NCBI GenBank assembly: GCA_001796935.1
Contig: MGNX01000050.1
Coordinates: forward strand, 1 to 6,056
Reading direction: 5' to 3'
Origin: Chloroflexi bacterium RBG_16_60_22
GTDB taxonomy: Bacteria; Chloroflexota; Dehalococcoidia; Dehalococcoidales; RBG-16-60-22
Length of the DNA stretch: 6,056 bases
Shown: positions 1 through 5,778 of the stretch, piece by piece
Numbering within the stretch: position 1 is the stretch's first letter
How the letters are laid out: the number at the start of each line of letters is the position of its first letter
Program-made: the position numbers and the translations under genes
The notes under the pieces: generated by a model
The model's input: only the letters and a program-made list of their open reading frames with translations
Told to the model about the DNA's origin: nothing
Database searches by the model: none

Positions 1-388
1 AGCGGGCGTTTGACGAGGCGATAATCAGGTCGCAGGCCAGGGCCATCTCCCATCCGCCGCCGAGGGCAAAGCCGTTCACGGCGGCGATAACCGGCCTGGC
101 GACCGTGTGAACGCGGTCGACGGCACGGCGGGCGACGGCGATGAACTCCTCCACCTCCACGGCGCTGCGGTCTTTCATATCGGCGATGTCCACGCCGGCG
201 ATAAAAGCCTTCTCCCCGGCGCCGGTGAGGATAACCACCCGCACGGCGGGGTCGTCTTCGATTTCCTGGAACAATTGGTAAAGCTCGGTGAAAACGCCGA
301 TGTTAAGGGCGTTGAGCACCTCCGGCCGGTTGACGGTCACCGTGCCGATGCCGTCTCCTTGGGTGTAAAGCAGGTTCTTGTAGGTCAT
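1..388 (-). CDS. Enoyl-CoA hydratase/isomerase (crotonase) family protein, N-terminal part, cut by window edge
   Basis: Crotonase-fold proteins act on acyl-CoA thioesters in the cytoplasm, classically hydrating trans-2-enoyl-CoA in beta-oxidation. Only residues 1-129 are in the window; family members are usually about 255-265 residues. Visible are VNRPEVLNAL (residues 19-28), AFIAGVDIADM (61-71), which supplies the first oxyanion-hole backbone NH near Ala64, and GFALGGGWEMALACD (106-120), which supplies the second oxyanion glycine near Gly111. Glu114 matches one of the two catalytic glutamates of classical hydratases (Glu144 of the rat enzyme). The second (Glu164 equivalent) lies outside the window, so hydratase cannot be separated from isomerase or another crotonase activity. 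The start is the ATG at 388-386, preceded by a perfect AGGAGG (400-395) with a 6-nt spacer. It is transcribed divergently from the rightward genes. Family is certain; substrate is unknown. Confidence 0.93.
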   Translation of the reverse strand, partial: MTYKNLLYTQGDGIGTVTVNRPEVLNALNIGVFTELYQLFQEIEDDPAVRVVILTGAGEKAFIAGVDIADMKDRSAVEVEEFIAVARRAVDRVHTVARPVIAAVNGFALGGGWEMALACDLIIASSNAR

Positions 389-433
389 TGCGGACCTCCT
401 GACGAGCGGTAGCGTTTCTCGTAAGCCATGAAT

Positions 434-462
434 AGTATAGGGTATTTGACGGTGACGGTAAA
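434..462 (-). promoter_or_regulatory. Predicted sigma70-type promoter for the crotonase gene
   Basis: Read on the minus strand, TTTACC (462-457, 4/6 to TTGACA) is followed after exactly 17 nt by TATACT (439-434, 5/6 to TATAAT). Transcription would begin near 427, giving a leader of about 40 nt before the ATG at 388, which includes the AGGAGG site. This is a pattern match only. Confidence 0.5.
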
Positions 463-479
463 GGTAGCTTGGCCCCAAA

Positions 480-551
480 TGTCATTCTGAGGAACGAAGT
501 GACGAAAGAATCCCCACCGCCCCTAGACCCTTCGCTGCGCTCAGGGTGACA
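480..551. repeat. TGTCATT-type palindromic repeat, copy A
   Basis: A 72-bp imperfect palindrome in the divergent intergenic region. The outer arms TGTCATTCTGAG (480-491) and CTCAGGGTGACA (540-551) are complementary apart from two positions that would be G-U pairs in RNA. Inner segments CGAAAGAATC and GACCCTTCG also pair, with a bulge. Each arm is also a small hairpin on its own: ATTCT (484-488) with AGAAT (507-511), and ACCCT (527-531) with AGGGT (543-547). It has the same architecture as the copy at 1986-2062. Such elements are common as dispersed intergenic REP/MITE-like repeats. It contains no coding capacity. Confidence 0.8.
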
Positions 552-649
552 CGGGTGAAGTACTTTTAAGGCAAAGCCGGTAAAGGGTAAATGGGGGGTT
601 GAAAGAAGTTAAGGCCGGTGATTTTTCGCCGAATACGCTCAAGGGCCCG

Positions 650-678
650 TTGTGCGGGCAACCCGGCGTTGCTATAAT
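650..678 (+). promoter_or_regulatory. Strong predicted sigma70 promoter with extended -10
   Basis: A consensus TATAAT (673-678) is preceded by the extended -10 motif TGC (670-672). A -35-like TTGTGC (650-655, 3/6) sits exactly 17 nt upstream. Transcription should start about 7 nt after the -10, near 685. The stretch overlaps two small inverted repeats: GCCCG/CGGGC (645-649 and 655-659) around the -35, and GCAAC/GTTGC (658-662 and 668-672) filling the spacer up to the -10. Either could be an operator. It drives the unknown gene at 685 and probably the dehydrogenase after it. Confidence 0.6.
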
Positions 679-684
679 GTCAGC

Positions 685-1101
685 GTGGGCAGGTTGGAAA
701 AACTGCGGGACAACTTCAATTTCCTGACCGGGGCGAGCTCGCGGCACAACCGCGCCCTGCGCGAGGTCCGGGACTGGGCTGCGACCGTCCGGAAGTTAAT
801 CACCACCTACGGCCTGGCCGAAGGCGGAGACCTGGCCCCGCTGCTGGGGAATATCGGCGGCGCCAAGTTCGACCTTACCGGCATCGCCTACACGGGGCGT
901 CCGATGATAAAAAAGGCCGGGAAAATCATCGGTTTTGATTTTACCGTGCTCATCAGGGCGCTCGTGGAGAATGTCGAGAACCTGAGGCTGATACTGATAC
1001 GTCCATCATTGCAGGAAGAAAGGCTCGAACAGGCCGTCTCCAGCCTGAACAGGTCGTTCGACAATCTGGACATTGCCATCACCGGCACCGGGTTTAAATA
1101 G
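685..1101 (+). CDS. Hypothetical protein of 138 residues, likely leaderless GTG start
   Basis: I do not recognise this protein. From the GTG at 685 it is 138 residues, soluble-looking, rich in Leu, Arg, Asn and Ile, with no cysteine, no signal peptide and no membrane segment. The N-terminal third (LEKLRDNFNFL and the following charged stretch to about residue 42) and the C-terminal part (residues 88-128) look helical. A Gly-rich middle (GNIGGAKFDLTGIAYTG, residues 55-71) may be beta or loop. The reading frame opens further upstream, to a GTG at 652, but that codon lies inside the -35 of the promoter, so 685 or the TTG at 694 is more likely. No Shine-Dalgarno sequence precedes any of these, which fits a leaderless mRNA. 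It stops 26 nt before the dehydrogenase start, so the two are probably co-transcribed. Codon use resembles the neighbouring genes, which supports it being real. Confidence 0.65.
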   Translation: MGRLEKLRDNFNFLTGASSRHNRALREVRDWAATVRKLITTYGLAEGGDLAPLLGNIGGAKFDLTGIAYTGRPMIKKAGKIIGFDFTVLIRALVENVENLRLILIRPSLQEERLEQAVSSLNRSFDNLDIAITGTGFK

Positions 1102-1127
1102 CCTGGCTTACACGCGAGGAGGAGCAG

Positions 1128-1910
1128 ATGGACAGGGTAAAAGGAAAAGCGGCCATCGTTACCGGCGGGGCGTCCGGGATAGGGGAGGCGACGGCCAGGC
1201 TGCTGGCCGCCGAAGGCGCCGTGGTGGCCGTGGCGGATATCGACGACGCTAACGGCCGGAGAGTGGTGAAGGGGATTAAAAGCTCCGGAGGCGCCGCCGA
1301 TTTCTGGCACCTGGACGTTTCCAACGAGGCCGAGGTGGCGGCGGTCTTTGCCGCGGTGTATAAAAAGTTCGGTAAGCTTCATATCCTGGTCAATAATGCC
1401 GGCATCGCCGGCTATCCCAAGCCGACCCACGAGACGTCGGTCGGGGAGTGGGACAAGGTAATCAATACCAATCTCAAGGGTACGTTTCTCTGCGTCAAGT
1501 ACGCCGTCCCCTATATTAAGGAGTCCGGCGGCGGCAGCGTGGTCAACCTGTCCTCCATCATGGGCCTCATCGGCGGCGGCGACCCGGTTTACCATGCCTC
1601 CAAGGGCGGCGTGCGCGTCATGACCAAGTCGGACGCCACCGTCTACGCTCCGGACAATATCCGGTTCAACTCCGTCCACCCCGGCTTCATCGATACGCCG
1701 CTCTACCGGAAGCTGGCCCAAAAGAGGTCGCCGGGGAAGGTCGAGGAGGAAATACAGGGAAGGGGAGCCAGCGTGCCGCTGGGTCGTATTGGCAAGCCGG
1801 AGGACATCGCCCGGGGCATCCTCTTCCTGGCCTCGGACGAGTCGAGCTACATCACCGGCGCCGAGCTGGTCATTGACGGCGGCTTTACGGTGTGGCCCGC
1901 GGGCCGGTGA
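1128..1910 (+). CDS. Classical short-chain dehydrogenase/reductase (SDR), NAD(H)-type
   Basis: A cytoplasmic NAD(P)-dependent oxidoreductase that interconverts an alcohol and a ketone, with a Rossmann fold. At 260 residues it has normal length for a classical SDR. Visible are the cofactor motif TGGASGIG (residues 12-19); Asp37 at the end of the second strand, which favours NAD(H) over NADP(H); NNAG (89-92); and the catalytic tetrad Asn115, Ser142, Tyr155 and Lys159 (YHASK). HPGFIDTP (184-191) follows, then the usual C-terminal ITGAELVIDGG. The ATG at 1128 has AGGAGGAG (1117-1124) just upstream. It follows the unknown 138-residue gene by 26 nt. The divergent crotonase next door makes acyl-CoA or cyclic-alcohol catabolism plausible, but SDR substrates cannot be inferred from sequence alone. 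Alternatives include a 3-oxoacyl reductase, a 3-hydroxyacyl-CoA dehydrogenase or a cyclic alcohol dehydrogenase. Confidence 0.95.
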   Translation: MDRVKGKAAIVTGGASGIGEATARLLAAEGAVVAVADIDDANGRRVVKGIKSSGGAADFWHLDVSNEAEVAAVFAAVYKKFGKLHILVNNAGIAGYPKPTHETSVGEWDKVINTNLKGTFLCVKYAVPYIKESGGGSVVNLSSIMGLIGGGDPVYHASKGGVRVMTKSDATVYAPDNIRFNSVHPGFIDTPLYRKLAQKRSPGKVEEEIQGRGASVPLGRIGKPEDIARGILFLASDESSYITGAELVIDGGFTVWPAGR

Positions 1911-1919
1911 GATAGTCCC

Positions 1920-1945
1920 GGCAGAGCATTTTTTCTGTCTCTGCC
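1920..1945 (+). terminator. Weak hairpin just after the dehydrogenase
   Basis: GGCAGAG (1920-1926) and CTCTGCC (1939-1945) form a perfect 7-bp stem around a T-rich 12-nt loop, 9 nt after the stop codon. The T run lies in the loop rather than after the stem, so this is not a standard intrinsic terminator. It may slow or protect the transcript end. Confidence 0.25.
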
Positions 1946-1985
1946 CCCACAGATTACGGTTCTATCTGCCTTTGGCTGATTAAAC

Positions 1986-2062
1986 TGTCATTGCGAGGAG
2001 CGTGGCGACGAAGCAATCTTAAACATTTATAGAGATTGCTTCGCCTTCGGCTCGCAATGACA
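1986..2062. repeat. TGTCATT-type palindromic repeat, copy B
   Basis: A 77-bp palindrome. The outer arms TGTCATTGCGAG (1986-1997) and CTCGCAATGACA (2051-2062) are perfect 12-bp complements. The inner arms CGAAGCAATCT (2009-2019) and AGATTGCTTCG (2033-2043) are perfect 11-bp complements around an AT-rich centre. Each half can also fold alone: ATTGC (1990-1994) with GCAAT (2013-2017), and ATTGC (2035-2039) with GCAAT (2054-2058). It is related to the copy at 480-551 and sits between the dehydrogenase and the exporter operon. No open reading frame lies within it. It resembles dispersed REP/MITE-like intergenic repeats seen in many environmental genomes. Confidence 0.9.
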
Positions 2063-2097
2063 TTACTAAAACCGGATAATAATCAGATTACGCCCGC

Positions 2098-2126
2098 TTT
2101 ACGCGCGGGTTATTCCGTATTATCAT
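2098..2126 (+). promoter_or_regulatory. Predicted promoter of the ABC exporter operon
   Basis: TTTACG (2098-2103, 4/6 to the -35 consensus) and TATCAT (2121-2126, 5/6 to the -10 consensus) are separated by 17 nt. A start near 2133 gives a leader of about 33 nt before the ATG at 2166. The -35 lies between the arms of a dyad, CCCGC (2093-2097) and GCGGG (2105-2109). That dyad could be an operator or, followed by TTATT, a poor terminator of the upstream transcript. Confidence 0.4.
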
Positions 2127-2165
2127 GTTATTAGAGCCTGATGGCGGAAATCGGGGTGATTCTCC

Positions 2166-3914
2166 ATGAAAACGATACTGAGACTGCTGGGTTTCGTGCG
2201 GCAGAGCTGGCACCTGCTGGTCTTCGCCTTTATCAGCCTGGTTATCGGCACCGGTTTCGGCATCGCCATCCCCCGCATGCTCGGCGACGGCATCGATACC
2301 GTGCTCGGCTCCGGGGAGCGCAGCTTTATCATCATCGCGGCGGTCGTCGTCGTCGCCGCCAGCGCGCTGCGGGGACTGGCCGGCTACGGGAACCGCTATT
2401 TCGCCGAGGTCGTTTCCCAGCGGGCCTCTTACCGGGTGAGGAACGCCCTCTACGAAAGGCTGCAGCGGCTGAGCTTCGCCTTCCATGACCGCTCCCAGAC
2501 CGGGCAGCTGATGTCCCGCGCCACGGTGGACGTCGAGGCCATCCGCATGTTCTTCGCCCTGGGGATGCTGGGCATGGCCCAGGTGCTTTTCATGTTCCTC
2601 GGGGTGGCCTACATGCTGCTCTCCATCAACTGGCCGCTGGCGCTCTTCACCCTCTTCTTCGTCATTCCGGTATCGACGCTGGCCGTCAGCTTCGGACGGC
2701 GCATCCGGCCCATCTGGATGAAGGTCCAGGTCCTGCTGGGCTTCATGGGCACCACCCTGGAGGAGAGCCTGACCGGCATCAGCGTGGTCAAGGCCTTCTC
2801 GCGACAGCCGGAGGAGAGCCGCAAGTTCGCCGCCCCGGCGGCCGACCTCTACGATACTCAGATGAACGCCGCCAACCTGATGGCCTTCAGCATGCCCACC
2901 ATGGTCTTTCTCATCAGCCTACCCACCGCCCTTATCCTGTGGTACGGCGGGCGCCAGGTGGTGGCCGGCACCATGACCGTGGGCCAGGTCACCCAGTTCA
3001 TCCTCTACCTCGGCCTGCTGATGATGCCGATACGCCGGCTGGGGTTCATGGTGAACATCTTCTCCCGCACCATATCCGCCGGCCAGCGTATCCTGGAGGT
3101 GCTGGATACCGTTTCCACCGTCCGGGAAAAGCCGGGCGCCCTGGAGCTGGGCCGCGTGGAGGGACGGGTTGCCTTTGAGAACGTCAGCTTCAGCTACGAT
3201 AACATCGGGCCGGCGCTGAAGGACGTCAGCTTCGAGGTGAAGCCCGGCCAGATGGTGGCCCTGCTGGGCGGCTCGGGGAGCGGCAAGAGCACCGTGGCCA
3301 ACCTGCTGGCGCGGTTCTACGACGTCAGCGGCGGCCGCATCACCGTGGACGGCGTGGACATCCGCGATGTCACCCTGGCGTCGTTGCGCCGGAACGTCGT
3401 GGCGGCCCAGCAGGACGTTTTCCTGTTCTCCTCGACCATCCGCGATAACATCGCCTACGGCGCCGTGGATGCCACCATGGAGCAGATAATCGACGTGGCC
3501 AGAGCGGCCCACCTGCACGACTTCATACAGTCGCTCCCGGACGGCTACGATACCTGGGTGGGGGAGCGCGGCGATACCCTATCCGGCGGGGAGAAGCAGC
3601 GGCTGGCCATCGCCCGCACGCTGCTGGTGGACCCCAGCGTTCTCATCCTGGACGACTCCACCGCCAGCGTGGACGCGGAGACGGAGAGGCTTATCCGCCA
3701 GGCCCTGAACAAGCTCATCAAGGGGCGGACCACCTTCATCATCACCCACCGCCTGCCTCTCATCAAGAACGCCGACCTCATCCTTATGTTCAAAGACGGG
3801 GAACTGGTGGAGCGGGGCACCCACGACGCGCTGATGGCCGGGGACACCCTCTACAAGGAGCTCTACGAGTCACAGCTCCGGGTGGACCGGGACTACGGGG
3901 AGGGAGGGTACTAG
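2166..3914 (+). CDS. ABC exporter half-transporter, subunit with degenerate ATP site (Asp for catalytic Glu)
   Basis: A fused membrane-plus-ATPase half-transporter of 582 residues, normal for the type IV (B-family) exporter fold. It would sit in the cytoplasmic membrane and export drugs, lipids or peptides. Hydrophobic segments lie at about residues 16-36, 53-72, 127-152, 156-176, 240-260 and 270-295. The nucleotide-binding domain begins near 335 with A-loop Tyr344. It continues with Walker A GGSGSGKST (368-376), Q-loop Gln416, X-loop TWVGERG (463-469), signature LSGGEKQ (472-478), Walker B LILDD (493-497), D-loop SVD (501-503) and switch His528. The catalytic glutamate position is Asp497, the typical mark of the degenerate partner in heterodimeric exporters. 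The ATG at 2166 follows GGGGTGA (2153-2159) with a 6-nt spacer. The next gene starts immediately after its stop codon and encodes the complementary partner. The substrate is unknown. Confidence 0.95.
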   Translation: MKTILRLLGFVRQSWHLLVFAFISLVIGTGFGIAIPRMLGDGIDTVLGSGERSFIIIAAVVVVAASALRGLAGYGNRYFAEVVSQRASYRVRNALYERLQRLSFAFHDRSQTGQLMSRATVDVEAIRMFFALGMLGMAQVLFMFLGVAYMLLSINWPLALFTLFFVIPVSTLAVSFGRRIRPIWMKVQVLLGFMGTTLEESLTGISVVKAFSRQPEESRKFAAPAADLYDTQMNAANLMAFSMPTMVFLISLPTALILWYGGRQVVAGTMTVGQVTQFILYLGLLMMPIRRLGFMVNIFSRTISAGQRILEVLDTVSTVREKPGALELGRVEGRVAFENVSFSYDNIGPALKDVSFEVKPGQMVALLGGSGSGKSTVANLLARFYDVSGGRITVDGVDIRDVTLASLRRNVVAAQQDVFLFSSTIRDNIAYGAVDATMEQIIDVARAAHLHDFIQSLPDGYDTWVGERGDTLSGGEKQRLAIARTLLVDPSVLILDDSTASVDAETERLIRQALNKLIKGRTTFIITHRLPLIKNADLILMFKDGELVERGTHDALMAGDTLYKELYESQLRVDRDYGEGGY

Positions 3915-5732
3915 ATGTTCCACGGCGGTGGTATGGTCCATCATCACCCCGGCGGCGGCGGCGCCTTCGACGCCGACGAGGTCCTGGGGAAGGTGTACGA
4001 CAGCAAGGTCATGTCGCGGCTGCCGCGCTACCTGGCGCCGGTCAGGGCCTGGATAAGCGTGGGGGCGGGCGGCATGATAGTGCGCTCCCTGGCCACCCTC
4101 GCCCTGCCTTACCTGGTGGGCAGGGGCACCGACCACTTCATCCGGGGCGACCTCTCCGGCCTGAACATCGTCGCCATCATCTTCGCCGCGGCGGCGCTGG
4201 CAATGTGGGGCGGGCAGTTCCTGGAAACGAGGTACCTTTCTTACGCCGGGCAGTCCATCATCCTGCGCCTGCGCACCGAGATGTTCGACCACCTTCACCG
4301 ACTCTCCATGAGCTTCTTCGACCGCAATAAAGTGGGCAAGCTCATGTCCCGCGTGCAGAATGACGTCCAGCAGCTCCAGGAGCTGCTTACCTCGGGCATC
4401 TTCGCCCTGCTGACCAGCCTGCTGACGCTGGTGGGCATCGCCATCATCATGATTACGATGAACCCCCGCCTGGCCCTGATGACGCTCACGGTGGTGCCGG
4501 TGATGGGGATTATACTCTTCGTCTGGCAGAAATACGCCCGCCGGGCCTTCATCGGTGTGCGCCGGGCCATCGCCACGGTCAACTCCCAGCTCCAGGAGGA
4601 CATGGCGGGGGTAAGGGTGGTCCAGAGCCTTTCCCGCGAGGACGAGAACCTGGAGCAGTTCGATGAGGTCAACCGGGCGAATCTCAACGCCAACGTTACC
4701 GCCGTCCGGCTGGAGGCCCTGATGATGCCCACCGTTAACATCCTTACCGGCGTGGCCTTCGCCATCGTCATCATCGCCGGTGGCTTCCAGGTGCTCAACA
4801 ATGCCATGAGCGCCGGTGTCCTCCTCAGCTTTCTGCTCTATATCCAGCGCTTTTTCGAGCCTGTCCTCGAGCTGGCCATGCAGTACACCCAGCTCCAGCG
4901 GGCGATGGCCTCCGGGGCGCGTATCTTCGAGATGCTGGACGTCGAGCCGGAAATTAAAGACCGGCCGGACGCCATCGAGCTTCCCCCCATCCGGGGCGAG
5001 ATAAGCTTCAAGCACGTCAGCTTCGGCTACGAGCCCGGCAAGGATATCCTCCACGATATCAACCTGACGGTCCGGCCGGGGGAGACGGTGGCCATCGCGG
5101 GGCAGACCGGCTCGGGGAAGAGCAGCCTGGTGAGCCTGGTGGCCCGCTTTTACGAGGTGGAAAGGGGCGAGGTGGCCGTGGACGGCCACGACGTCCGCAC
5201 CGTGACGCAGGCATCGCTGAATCGGCAGATTGCCATCGTGCCGCAGGACCCCATCCTCTTTTCCGGCGGCATCGAGGAGAACATCCGCTACGGCCGGCTG
5301 GAGGCCACCCACGAGGAGATTGTGGCGGTGGCCAGGACTGTCGGCGCTCACAATTTTATAAGTCGTCTGGAGAAGGGCTACGCTACGCCGGTGGGGCAGC
5401 GGGGCGGCAATCTCAGCGCCGGCCAGCGCCAGCTCGTCTGCCTGGCCCGGGCCGTCCTGGCCGACCCCCGCATCCTGATACTGGACGAGGCCACGTCCAA
5501 CGTGGACACCAGCACGGAGCGCATCATGCAGCGGGCGCTGCGCCGGCTGACCAGGGGCCGCACCTGCCTGACCATCGCCCACCGGCTGTCCACGGTCACC
5601 GGTGCCGACCGCATCATCGTGCTGGAGCACGGGCGCATCGTGGAGGAAGGCTCGCACCAGGAGCTGCTGGAAAAGCAGGGGCTCTACTACCGGATGTTCC
5701 AGACCCTCAGCGCGGCCGAGACGGCGGCCTGA
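3915..5732 (+). CDS. ABC exporter half-transporter, partner subunit with catalytic Glu and altered signature
   Basis: A 605-residue membrane-plus-ATPase half-transporter, expected to pair with the preceding subunit in the cytoplasmic membrane. Hydrophobic segments lie at about residues 46-68, 83-100, 160-180, 187-204, 272-290 and 298-316. Its ATPase domain shows A-loop Tyr372, Walker A GQTGSGKSS (396-404), Q-loop Gln444, X-loop TPVGQRG (491-497), signature LSAGQRQ (500-506), Walker B LILDE (521-525) with catalytic Glu525, D-loop NVD (529-531) and switch His556. The second signature residue pair is Ala-Gly instead of Gly-Gly, and the X-loop Glu is Gln. Both changes fall on the side that faces the partner's Asp497 site. 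The N-terminus is Gly/His-rich (four His among residues 3-11). The ATG directly follows the upstream stop; its ribosome binding site GGGGAGGGAGG (about 3897-3907) lies within the upstream gene. This arrangement suggests coupled translation and a 1:1 complex. Confidence 0.95.
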   Translation: MFHGGGMVHHHPGGGGAFDADEVLGKVYDSKVMSRLPRYLAPVRAWISVGAGGMIVRSLATLALPYLVGRGTDHFIRGDLSGLNIVAIIFAAAALAMWGGQFLETRYLSYAGQSIILRLRTEMFDHLHRLSMSFFDRNKVGKLMSRVQNDVQQLQELLTSGIFALLTSLLTLVGIAIIMITMNPRLALMTLTVVPVMGIILFVWQKYARRAFIGVRRAIATVNSQLQEDMAGVRVVQSLSREDENLEQFDEVNRANLNANVTAVRLEALMMPTVNILTGVAFAIVIIAGGFQVLNNAMSAGVLLSFLLYIQRFFEPVLELAMQYTQLQRAMASGARIFEMLDVEPEIKDRPDAIELPPIRGEISFKHVSFGYEPGKDILHDINLTVRPGETVAIAGQTGSGKSSLVSLVARFYEVERGEVAVDGHDVRTVTQASLNRQIAIVPQDPILFSGGIEENIRYGRLEATHEEIVAVARTVGAHNFISRLEKGYATPVGQRGGNLSAGQRQLVCLARAVLADPRILILDEATSNVDTSTERIMQRALRRLTRGRTCLTIAHRLSTVTGADRIIVLEHGRIVEEGSHQELLEKQGLYYRMFQTLSAAETAA

Positions 5733-5748
5733 ACACCCCGTCTTGCCT

Positions 5749-5760
5749 CCTCACCCCCTG
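5749..5760 (+). repeat. 12-bp direct repeat, first copy
   Basis: CCTCACCCCCTG occurs here and again at 5813-5824, each time followed within a few bases by CCCCCT. The two copies flank the short hairpin repeat at 5779-5806. The sequence resembles C-rich intergenic repeats found widely in environmental genomes. Confidence 0.6.
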
Positions 5761-5778
5761 GTTTCCCCCTTCCCGTCT

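Noticed and set aside
107..412. 101-codon open frame on the plus strand near the left edge
   Set aside because: It overlaps the minus-strand crotonase, which has conserved catalytic motifs and a perfect ribosome binding site.
652..684. Upstream GTG at 652 as the start of the 138-residue protein
   Set aside because: It lies inside the predicted -35 box, upstream of the expected transcription start, and lacks a ribosome binding site.
389..684. Small RNA or riboswitch in the divergent intergenic region
   Set aside because: Apart from the two promoters and the palindromic repeat, no conserved riboswitch core or independent terminator could be recognised.
888..1721. 277-codon open frame on the minus strand opposite the dehydrogenase
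   Set aside because: It is antisense to a textbook SDR and has no recognisable domain; it is a shadow of codon bias.
2919..3518. 199-codon minus-strand open frame opposite the first exporter subunit
   Set aside because: It is antisense to conserved Walker A and Q-loop sequence and has a biased composition without domain features.
3870..5657. 595-codon open frame on the minus strand opposite the second exporter subunit
   Set aside because: It is antisense to a gene with complete ABC transporter motifs. Its product is a low-complexity His/Asp/Gly/Ala-rich sequence typical of the shadow frame of GC-rich coding DNA.
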